NCBI GenBank assembly: GCA_035610835.1
Contig: CM069442.1
Coordinates: forward strand, 58,259,950 to 58,323,949
Direction: 5' to 3'
DNA from: Ophiura sarsii
Taxonomy: Eukaryota; Echinodermata; Ophiuroidea; Amphilepidida; Ophiuridae
DNA: 64,000 nucleotides
How positions within the stretch are numbered: the first letter of the stretch is position 1; every line of letters starts with the position of its first letter. The notes under the pieces are model-generated. The model saw nothing but the letters and a program-made list of their open reading frames with translations, was not told where the DNA came from and did not search any database. Positions 47,945-59,500 of this stretch are shown here, one piece after another. The position numbers and the translations under genes were made by a program.

Positions 47945-48092
47945 AATAAGTCTGGAAAAAATGGGCAATTTGGGAAGCTCTTTGCCGGGAAATTTTTCTC
48001 TTCCATTTAAAGAAATACATAAGAAATAGTGGGAAATTTTCCATTTTGGAGGGAAATTTGGGAAATTGACATTTTTTCCAGGCCTGACTTTG
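47945..48092. mobile_element. Short MITE remnant (GGAAAAAATG ends)
   Basis: TCTGGAAAAAATGGGCAATT at the left and AATTGACATTTTTTCCAGGC at the right form imperfect inverted ends around GGGAAATTT-rich sequence. No clear target duplication. Confidence 0.4.
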
Positions 48093-48185
48093 TCTACAAT
48101 TATACTTTCTATATTGCAAAAATTGCACTTAAAATATAGTTTGGATCAAAAACTATGAATAAAGCTCTGAGTGCAAAAAGCATAA

Positions 48186-48405
48186 GTGATGCAGCACATC
48201 AAAAGGGGGGACTTTGCAAGTGGAGTCAATTTGGAGTTTATGTGTGCTCTTGGAGCTTCTTCTAAGCTTTAAAATGACACATAACGGAATCAAAATTGAT
48301 CACAGTATTCAGATTTTACGAGTGAAAATGACTCCTAAATCCTTATTTTTGATTTTATTTTTCTGAAAAACACACAGCCGCAAAGTCACTCCATTTGATT
48401 ATTAC
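48186..48405. mobile_element. MITE with GTGATGCAGCACATCAAAAG ends, copy 1
   Basis: The left end GTGATGCAGCACATCAAAAG and following GGGGGGACTTTGC match the family at 58392-58630. The right end (GCAAAGTCACTCCATTTGAT) is decayed. Shared interior: TAAGCTTTAAAATG, CAAAATTGATCA, CAGATTTTA. Confidence 0.6.
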
Positions 48406-48777
48406 ATAATAGTAATAAGTAAAAGATTTGAGTTACAACTTACAAGCATTACATTTTAATATAATGTTATACATTGAAGAAGTGGCCTATAGAACTTTGA
48501 AATATGACATGTTTTGTTGGAACCAAAACATTTAAAAAGATCTAGCATAAACAACATGAGTAGGCTGATTAGTTTCTGAACTCTTAGAACTTTTAAAACC
48601 ATCAGTAACTCAGATATGGCAACAAATGTCCTCGAATACATCTTTAAATCAAGTCTTCAATTGCTTATAAATATTGATAATGATATTGTTAAGGATTATG
48701 AAAACATCTGCAATAAGGAAGAAAAGTTTGAGATGATATGCAAATTGTGTCTTATCTTTGGAGTAGTCTATTTCAAC

Positions 48778-49600
48778 TAGGGCTGTCATCGACATGGACG
48801 ATGTCGACATTATGTCGATATCGGCTATCATCCCGACATGTCGATATCAACTTTGGGATGTCGATATAATTGACAATAATCGTCCGTAATGATTTGAGAA
48901 AAAAATAATTGGCAAAGTGATTTTTATAAATGACAATCGGCAAGAGTTGTGAAAAAACCCAATATCCAACAATAGCAAACCGTTAAAAGTAATCATGCTA
49001 GTTCCCCCTCACCACTTGCTCCATCGCATATTTTGCAATGCCATATTTCGACTAGGAAGCAATTTATGATTTTGCGATGGTTCCCGTGTTATCTTTGGTA
49101 ATGGCGGAAAAACAATTTTGTATGCACATGTATTTTCAATACATAATTTCCCTTCATAGCGGTGGCGGCGTCAGGCTCCTTTATTAACATGAAGTATAGC
49201 GAGCTAATGGGCAATATGGATTGGTGAATTCACGATTAAAACGTTGCATATACAGACAGATAAGTTTGTTTGTTTTGCAAAATAGTAGCCTAGCCTCGTT
49301 ATTTGTGTTGTACTTATATCGACCGCAAGTTTGACGTTGTTTCAAAATGATTTTGTAATAAAAGAATGTAGAAAATCGGCGAATTAATGATCGTGGCGTA
49401 TTATACAAAAGGTTTTTTAACTTGTGTACATTGACTTAGCGATATTTTCGATCTGCGATAATATTCTATACTATCGCGGACATTAATTTGCGGGAAAATC
49501 GGCTTGGTATTTGGATCATAATATGTCGACATCATGTCGATATCGAGATTCTAAAATAGCAACATGTCGACATGAAAAAAAGATCTCGATAACAGCACTA
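48778..49600 (+). mobile_element. hAT-type MITE, copy 2 (intergenic)
   Basis: 823 bp, same orientation and nearly the same sequence as 18014-18844 throughout. Left end TAGGGCTGTCATCGAC, right end inverse of TAGTGCTGTTATCGAG. Perfect 8-bp duplication ATTTCAAC at 48770-48777 and 49601-49608. Its closeness to copy 1 along the full length argues for fairly recent movement. Confidence 0.93.
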
Positions 49601-49608
49601 ATTTCAAC

Positions 49609-50523
49609 TATTGCTTCCTTAACTAGTTGTTTTACTCATTGTTTTGACATCCAAGGGGTAACATTAATGTAAATACTTGTATAGAGCTCTTACTGCTAAG
49701 AAATCTTGAATGATTCTCTATCACATAAGTCTGTATAGTATAGACATAAAATAGGGCACATTTCCTTTTTTGAAAAGAATGAAAAGGACAACGTTGTTGC
49801 ACAACACAAAAGTTGTTGTTGTCTATAAACACATTTCATGCTGAGATGCATAGAGGTGCCCACTACAAGTTATAATGGTTTCACTACAATTCCAACCTGC
49901 CCTACACAGTTTTTTAATCTATTGCATTTTAGGCAATAATGCAAATACAATTAGTATCAATACAAGATCCTCATGTATTTAATTCATCAATACCTTATAT
50001 TGACCATAATGCACAACATCATGAAAAACATTCCTGGCAGCTCCTGGTCATGGGCAGACAGAAGGAGACAGGCTTGCTGCACATGCTGGTTCAAACCAGT
50101 ATTCAATCTGAACTATTTGAGGTTAGACCTATATAAGTTAGACCATTTTGGAACGGTAGACCTATATCAACGCCTCATATAGGCATAATTCTGTTATACC
50201 CTACACACCAACATCGGTAGTATGCGTCGTTCTTAAAAATCATGCACTATGAATACCTCTGTGAAGGGTATAACAGAATTACTCCCTCATATATGTACTG
50301 GCATTTGACCACATCTGGGTGGAGGTCTAGGTTGAATGCTTCAATGTGATGTGATGGGCAGGCATTTCACACAATCTATCAATGAGACTTGGATCTATTG
50401 AATTGCACAAACGATCTTCCATATACTGGGATTAGTGCTTGGTGGCTCAATGCGTTTACATTGTTCTTTGCGTATTACATTGAGGTATAGCTGATGGGCT
50501 GATGGGCATGCCTGTGTGTACAA
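49609..50523 (-). other. Probable mitofusin 3' UTR
   Basis: Lies directly after the mitofusin stop on the - strand. No coding or repeat signal is clear, apart from GTATAACAGAATTA-like words in both orientations (about 50188 and 50268), a small inverted repeat. Confidence 0.4.
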
Positions 50524-50590
50524 CTATTCATCTTTGATGTATTTATCCATGAATCTCTCCAACTCATTGTCCAACCAACCTGCTTTATTC
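50524..50590 (-). CDS. MFN2: Mitofusin last exon and stop
   Basis: Residues 494 (split Arg) to 515. [20 protein letters not shown] plus Glu and TAG (50524-50526). The NKAGWLD...L..F block is a clear C-terminal mitofusin hallmark. Confidence 0.96.
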
Positions 50591-53500
50591 CTAGATGAAA
50601 AGAAAAAATAGGACAGATGATGATTATACTTGAAACTACCAGTAAACATTGGATAAAAGAAACAATGAGAAAGGGTGTATCTTACTACATATTATATTTA
50701 TCTTAAATTTAGTTGATAACAGGCAAGTGCAGTTCCATAATATTTGCATTTCCAATTTCAAATTAGCATGTATATAACCTTTTTTTGCGTACAATATTTC
50801 CAATACAAGGTGTTCCATAAAATGTGTGTCAGACAAAATGTAAAGAAATACAATTTTAAAATTAAGTTCTGAAATATTAGTTGTATAATTCAAAATCAAG
50901 ATAATATCTGAAGACAAAATCCCTAAACTTTGATCAGCTCCAAATTGGTGAGCCTCTACAGCAATATATTGATACAGAGAAATGTGGGCATGGATGAACG
51001 CAACTGTTGCACTGTACATCATGCGGGCATGCCAAATTGTGTGACCATTTCAATTACTTTGGTACATTCACAGATAAAAAATGGATATTTCTCACCAATT
51101 TAAACAAGTAAACCATAGTTACTGGTTTCTAATTATTAGGAAAATCATCACTTTTTTAAGTTAAACCATCAAGTGTACTTAGTCTAATTGAGGAGGTCCG
51201 TGCTCCAATTTAACTACAAGAGATTGACTATGGGGGCTTTCCACTTACCTTAGCACTTTTGATTTGGCCATGATGGCGTCCAACTTTTGCGTCTCATCTT
51301 CCAGAGAGATGATCTCTTTTTGCAGATTATCTTTTGATGTGTCAATCTCCAAGCACAGACGGGCAAATGTACCAGATAATTCCCTGTAATCAATAATCAA
51401 TACATCATTCTTGAATCCTGAATAAACATGAGTATTGCAGGCAGTGTAAGAAGTAGGACAACATTAACCAACCCTTGTGCAGCATTAGATTGACCTCCAG
51501 AATTTTGAATTTCTCCTATATGTTGTTTATAAATAGAGTCGACGCAATCAATATATTTCATGGCAGAATTTTCTATAAAAGATCATTTTATTTCAATTTA
51601 CCACACCACTATAAACTATTTGACAAAGCAAATGACATGTGGAACATTTGAACACAATGTTTTGATGTGTTAACTGATGACTAGGAAAGTTTCTTTTTCA
51701 TCAAGGAGAGGCAAAATTGTAGAGTTTACATTAACATCTGGAGGGTATCGTATATTCAGATCTGATTTGAAGATGCAGGGAAGTTCAGAAATGTCTATGA
51801 CATAAACTGTTACATTTTAAAGGGGTGTCAGTATGGGAAACTGACTTGAATGCTGGTTGGTGGCCACAGGGCAGCCTACTATCATTAACAATCTGGTTTA
51901 CTATATTAGCACCATCAGTCGGGATTGAATTTAACAAAATTGATGGTCTGGAGATTGAGGTAGTTAGTGAACATCATAGTTTTAATCAATTTGTTGTACT
52001 CACTGTTGTATTTGATGGCTAAGATTGGAGCTGGTGAAGTTAACCAGGAGTTGTAATTTTTCAGAGGCGTAGCTCACAAACTGCTTCTTAAATGCACGTT
52101 CCTTGGCCCTATTGGTCCATGTAAGACGCTCATATACATACACCAAACCATATACACTGCCAGTGATGGCTACCAGTCGCCAACCTACTGCCTTCCATAT
52201 CTACGGAAAATGATATTAACAAAGGGGTGTTCTTTAAAGGAATTCTTTATTAGAAATTGAAGAAAATGTCTCAATGATTTATAAGGTGTGTGCATCAACC
52301 AGGTGCAGATTTTTGGTTGATTGACCCTTTATACACAATTCTGAACTTTGCAAGATGCCATTTCATAAGGGCCCTTTCAAAACATGTGCACAAGCATTAT
52401 TTTATGTAAGACAGGGAATCAATCCCCTATATTCTTCCTAAATATAGTGCTGTCACCTGCCTGATATGACAACATCGATAATAAATAAAGGCAAAAATCA
52501 ATAACTTCATTCTCATTCTTAAACATTTTTATTCAAATAAGGCCAGTAAATGTGAAATAAATAATAAAATAAATTTAAACCAATTTGTAACTGTTACTTT
52601 ACATTATCTCCCTATATTATAAGCGATCAATCCATAAGCGACAATTTGTCATCTGATTGGTTAAAGCAAATCCAAACAGATGGCATACATTGTTTACTAC
52701 GGCAAAGAAAGTTTTGATTCATTACATATAAGTCTGTCTGATTGCGATTCTCTACATTGATTGCATATTGTGCATAAGGCTATATTAAAAAAATCTTTTG
52801 TCTCAAAGCTCTTCAGTTTTTTGAAAACCTAATGCGGAATGCGTTTTTTTTGATTTTTTTTATAAATATAAAATATTGAAATCCTTGTAAAAGTGACCTT
52901 TTGTATTTAAAATGATGTTGGTTGGTTGGTTCGGTCCTGTCATGACTGACAGCTCGTGACCTTACAGATACTACGCCACAAATAACGATTTTCAGCAAAG
53001 GAGTACAGCAAATGATGTGATCAATGAAAATCTGAAAAATAGGTGAAACTTAGGGATTTTTTTTCTAACGCGCACCAATTAACTAATGTGCGCGGGAGCT
53101 TTGAGACAAATGATTTTTTTAATATAGCCTAAGCAACACAAACAACAGATCAGCTTTCCGACACAAGATCACTGTGTATTATATTTTGCCATTTCACACG
53201 GGCAAGAATGAAACAATTGCAGCAAGATTCTTGATAGTCAATAACAATTATGAGACAATATGTTGTGACATATCTTACACTTACCACACCAATGCTGACC
53301 ATGAGACCCACTGATGTCTTGGATGTGAGTGAAGCTAGTCCCGTCATCACAGCAACGGCCAGTTCATCTTGATTGGATCCCTGATTATTAGGTGACGGAA
53401 GACCTGCTGAAGGCATTGGACGAGGTATCTATGAAAAGAAAGAAGAGTTGAAAACTTATTGGTGGGTACTTCATGGGGAAACATGGGTGTGATTTTAAAA

Positions 53501-56500
53501 CATGATCATTTTTTCCAGCTGTTTTTTAGGTGGATATGCACTATGAATTATGAGACCATAATAAATAGAGCAAGGGTTTTGGCATTAGGAAAAGTATGCA
53601 CAAGTTGTTGGTGTATGCGTTGAGCATAACCCAGAGTTTTCGCCATGTTTATGATCCATAAAGAATATTGTCATTTGAAGCAACGAAGTTGGTAAACAAA
53701 TCAACTGACGTACTGTTTTATATTACATACAAGAAATTTGCTGTTTTTGTTATTATTTGATTAAAATAAATTGAACAAAAGGCATCATTTATGATAAATA
53801 ATTAATAAACTAATATAATGAATTACATAAGAAAGAGAATAAAATATAGTTGTTAGCTGTTCAACGACGCTTCACAACTCCCAAATACAGGGTGTCCCAG
53901 AATGATCGATATTGAGGTAATACCATTTTTTACAGTATGAACTTTATTGAAATTGTCCAAAACGTTTTCCTATATATCTTGCGCAAACACCCAGCTTTCT
54001 TAGGAATTTTAGATTTGGAAAATCAGACATTTCTGATGGAAAATACTAACTTTTTTGTAACGATAGTAGATTTAATGATCCATTATGAAAATCTATAAAG
54101 TCACTAACCTTTTAAACATTAAATTATTTCTGAAATGTTATTTGCATTATTATTGTACCCGTTTCTTGTTTTAATTACCTTTTTGATAATAATCGATTGT
54201 TGTGTGCATAGAAAACCATTGAATAGGGCAGGATTTGTTTAGCTTGAGTGGTTTTAACCCTCCTTTCTTTGGCGGGAGTTTTGAATATAACTTATGAGGT
54301 GTGAGGTTCATTGTTTGAAATGCTGGTAGTGCTAAACAGAATAGCTGTAAAGATGAATTATGTGAGTCAAAATATGAAAATACATTTTTCATCGATTTTT
54401 CGATTATGTCTTGCCACAAGCGGAACAAAACAAAATATCTCAATGAAATTAACGGAATAAGTAGGAAACATTCCCACCATCATATTGCAAGTGTTTAAAT
54501 TTGAAACACTATTTGTCGTATATTTTTATTTTTTTGAATCTCGGTATAGATCATTCTGGGACACCCTGTATGGTACATCCTTTTAACTCTAAACTAAACA
54601 GCACTAAATGCTAACAAATATCCTGGTTCGGTTAGTCTTAAGATTTTCCAAGCTGACTCCTTGGCTCAATTACATATAGTGCCCAACAGACGACACTAGT
54701 TCGATTCCTAGAGCTGCCTCCCCTACCCCTAAATTTAACCAGTTTTTCTCCCCTGATAGTTTCATTCCAAAAAACACCCCGCTGGGGTGAGGGTTAATAA
54801 TATGAACTCAGTGAAAAGTTTGGATGGGTATATGAATAGCATTTCACAACCAGACGAAACTCATTCCCCCTTACCACACTAGCAAATCCCAGCATTGCAG
54901 CAGTTGTTCCTTTGGGACCAAGAAACCTATTCATAAGTGATGTCAGCCCTAATGAGAACTGGAAGTCAACATTTTCTTTGAAATCGGAGAAGAGATGCTG
55001 TGTATCCAGTCGATAACTGAGATCAAATCTTCTCCGCAACTGCATGCCGCCCATCTTCTCCTTGATTTCATCTGGTAATAATGCCGACATGTTATCTGCA
55101 GGTGATGAAAAAAGGATGAATAAAAAAATTAGTATGTAGCATGATTTCATTATTATAACACCCCAAAATCATATCCCAAGCCAAATATTAAACCTGTTAT
55201 TGATTTAGTCTGGGCCTTATTAATGGTGAACATTTTGCACAAATCAGCAATTCTTCCAATCATTGTGGCCCAAATAATTAACAGTTAATAAAATAATCAG
55301 ACACATTTTCTATTTTGACCTCTGAATGAATGTAGGGTAGGGTAAACTATGCCTTTTATTATGTGACTTGAATAATATTCTAGCATCCATAATTTGAAAA
55401 TGAATTGGAGGAACTGATAAATAAATGACCTAAATAAGACAGTGCTACCATAATATGCGAGTACAATTTTACTTCTTGAAAATTGATGGACAAGGTTTGT
55501 AGGATAAGTTAAACCAAAACAAATCATTTACCAGGTTTAGAGCTTAGTACAGGGTGTCCAAAAATTCCCATACCTGTTTAAAGCATTATCTCCCATAAAA
55601 TAATTTGCACTATAAAACTGGAAACATTTGGATAAAAAAAACATGTAGAATTAATTTGATATCAAACCTGTCCCCTTTTCGGAGGCACTGTAATATATAA
55701 CACTAGCTGAAAGGTTTGGTTACATGTAACTCACAATATCATAAATTGTTCAACATGGAGGATGTCAGGTGTGTGTAGCTGTAAACATGTGATGTGTAGG
55801 TGCATTAAAGATAATACTTTGCTTAAATTAGAGGTTTTCTTTAGATAAAATTCAACTGATGCAAATTGTCAAACTTTTAATTCATGAATACAATTAATTT
55901 AACCTGAAATTAAAAAAAATCACAATGGAGAAACCTTTCTCTTCATTGCCTCTTTTCGCACCCTTTCATTCATTACATGAGCATAAACAAGATTTGAACG
56001 TCACGCCCACAATGCATTGCGCTAACTCATGATTTTTTTCCCACGATGCGTTTGGATTTCCCCTTATCTATACTAGTAGTATCAATACGATCGATATATC
56101 AGTAACCATTGTACCCCAAGATATTGATATCGTGGCTTTCTTGTATGCATGGCCCGTATCCGAAAATTGATGGTTCCCCGTCTTTTTGGTTTTCCAATAA
56201 CTGTAAGTTCTAGTTAAGTTCTTAGGTTTTAGAAATAAGAAAATAGAACACTGAGAACTAATTTATTTATCAATGTAAACAAGAATCTATGAGCTTGTAC
56301 GATGATGGCTTTATAAAGCCATGATTTTGTACATATGTCTATGGGAACAGAGATGAACCAGGGACTAAATTTATGGCGTTTTGTTAAAATGAAATGCATT
56401 GTGGTGCTGTCTTTAAAATCTCCTTTGGGTATGAAAGATCAGTGTTACAATTTGAAATACTTTTTTCAGTATTTTGGCAACACAGGTAGCTCTCATTGTA

Positions 56501-59500
56501 AGTTTGGTTTCAAAATAATTCAACAAGTTTTCTCTATCCAAATGTGCTTTTCAACTTTAAAAAGGTGTCAAAACGTACCATCTACAATATTGATTTGGTC
56601 AACAATTACCTGTCATTTCAGTTTGCACAGCATCTACTGATTTCATCACATCTGCCGAACAACGCTGATCTAAATGACGCCCTAACCCTGCTTCCAAATG
56701 CTTCTGTAATTCCTATATAAACAATAAACCATGATAGTGGTCATACTACATGTAATAAGTATTTTGATAACCTTCAGCTTTATCAAAGAGCACCAGATAC
56801 AGCCATAAAATGTACTTCTCATAGTTGTGGGTCCTGATGACCTATAATCAAGGTCACTAAAAACAATGGGTCCCACCGTTCAAAAAAATCCTGTTCTTCA
56901 GGTCGCCCGACCCAGCTTCCTAAAAATCTGGTGGGAAAATTGTCCTGTACAAATGAATACCGACCCATATTTCAGAAATGTTGGGGTTTTGTATGTTTGA
57001 AGATATTTTATAGATTTTGGTGGTTTTGTGTAATTATGAAGATCCAAACGACTGGCCCAACTTGAAAGGTCTGTCAGCCCTTAGAACAATGATTTTTTTC
57101 TTCGCCTAATGTGGACGACTGCTTGATATACATTGTGGATATAAAATTAAAATATTCATCAACACCCAAGTGCTCAAAAACAGCTTGACGTTTGAAGACA
57201 TCTGTCAGTTCCTTAGCATATCTTGGACACAATGGAATACTTTATTACAACCAATATGCTATTTGTAGAAGATCTTCATCAGATTGCCATTAGCTGCATG
57301 GTTTATATCATTTTTACACATTATAAATTGTTTACAACTTGTTTAAAACCATTTCTTACCTCCTTATAGACCTTGATAACCAATGGATCTGAATGAAACC
57401 GTTTGTCAAACTGGTCGACAAGAGATGATAGTTTTCTGATTTCATCTGTCATGGCTACTGATACCTGAGTAGAATAAGACAATATAATGAATCAAAAAGA
57501 TGAGTATCTAAGGTATACCATCATGTACAATATTCAATGGAGACTTGGACAAAAAAACCAGTGATCAATCAAAATGAAGAGTTCTAATATTTATAGTCAA
57601 TTCAATAAAACGGCTATGCAATTTAACAAAGATATAGTATGAATAGCATAATCAGAATATAATGTTAATGCTTGAGAGTACACAATAGTAAATCCAGACA
57701 AGTCTGAGGCAATATTCTAATACCATGGCTGTTGCTAGGCCAAATAGGGAAACCTATTCTTAAGAACAGTTTCAAATATGGTATTTATTACATGTGATCT
57801 TTTATAGACACATGCTGATTCTTCAGGCTACAAAATAAAATGACCAAAATGATGATTTATAAATATTTTTAGTCATTTATGTCCATGTCATTTCTAATAG
57901 CTGTCACCAAAATGTAGACCGGCAATTGTGTGTGGCCAGAAATTGTTGCATCATTTCACAGTTTTTCAATGCATGACCAGTCATATTGTGCAGAGAGAAT
58001 CAAACTAGATGCATCATTTTATGGAATATTCCCATTCAATGCGGTACCAGTTCGAGGCTCTCCTTACAAATTGTGGATCCATTCTAAGAGCTGTGTTGCA
58101 AAACAGGACAGACCTACTCAAATAATTTCTTTTAGTTTTTAGGTGGAAATATATGGAGATGTGTTTCCTTGTAAAAAAAACCCCAAAGATACCTTTGTTT
58201 CTCCTAATTCTGATGTTTCCTTGATTTTCTCTTTACATTCTGCTGTTAGCACCTTCAGTTGACGTGTCATGTATTCTAAGCGATCATGTTGCTCCTTACG
58301 TTTCTCTATGCAGGTGGATCTGGCAAATGATAAAACAAGAAAACAATGAATATTGCATGAGGAACTGCTTCTTGGATAATGACTCGATTATGTGATACAG
58401 CGTGCATCAAAAGGAGGGACTTAGCAGGTGAAGTCAATTTGAGTTTATTGTGTGTGCTCTCAGAGTCATATTTTAAGCTTTAAAATGTATCAAAATTGAT
58501 CAAGGCATTCAGATTTTATGATTGAAAATGTCTCCTAAATTCTTATTATTTTCCTTATTTTTTTCTGTCTGTTTTCATCTATATCTTGAACAAACAGCCG
58601 CATAGTCCCCCTTTTGATGTGCTGCATCACGTATAAGCTAATCAAAATAGGTCAACATATCACATATTCTGCTCAACTTGAGTAAGAGGTGATACAAGTT
58701 TTAACACCTTGGCCATGTATATGACTACTTCCAGGATTATTCTGCATCGATGCTTAACTTCGATGCACAAAGAGAATGTGTAGGCATAATTTATTCTTAA
58801 AATCAGACGAATTGTATCATTTGATATCAATTGGGTGGGAAAAAAACAATGTTGGTTTACACTGTTAACAGGCCAGTATCAAAATATAGCTAAACTCAAT
58901 TGTTTCTTGATGCAGTGATATTAACATTAACCCCATAACTGGATTCCCAATTTTGGAAGAGAATTCAACAAATAAATCGCTGCTCCTCGACCGGGAATCG
59001 AACCGTGAACCCTCCGGACCAAAATCCCTGGCCCCCCATGGGCAAGCCACGGGTCTCAGCTACTTGTTCGCTCAGTATACTGCACTCAATATGGCTCGGT
59101 TGATTATGTCATCGAAACCGTTTGCACATGTGCTTGGAAGTATTATCTTGTTAGTATACGGGGCTGTTAGGGTTAATATATTGGTGCAGCATTGACATCC
59201 GTGCATCTTACCTTTTAGAAGTTGATGTATTATGTACTTCCTCTAATATTCCTTGCACACAATTTACTATCTGTGTACCTTGCTTAGCATGCTGCTCAAA
59301 CTTTGTCTTTACTGCAGTGTGGGATATGCACTCCTGGTGTTGAAAACAGAGACAAGAATTGTATAGAGCCATTTCAGATTAAAGCCACACAAATGGCACA
59401 ATGTGGGTTAAATAGGGAAAATTAAATTTGATTGAAAATTTGATATAATTGAATATTTATCATAAACAGATTTTGGTCCAATTATTTCAATCAGTGTTTC

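Larger units (their letters stand above)
45101..48769. other. Intergenic downstream of mitofusin
   Basis: Probably includes distal 3' sequence of the mitofusin gene (- strand), but no single polyadenylation signal stands out among many TTTATT words. A perfect hairpin (46578-46617) and two small repeat elements are listed separately. No gene. Confidence 0.4.

Noticed and set aside
50636..51022. 128-codon minus-strand frame
   Set aside because: Lies in the last mitofusin intron and overlaps a dispersed repeat; the similarity to a frame at 39279-39491 comes from the repeat DNA.
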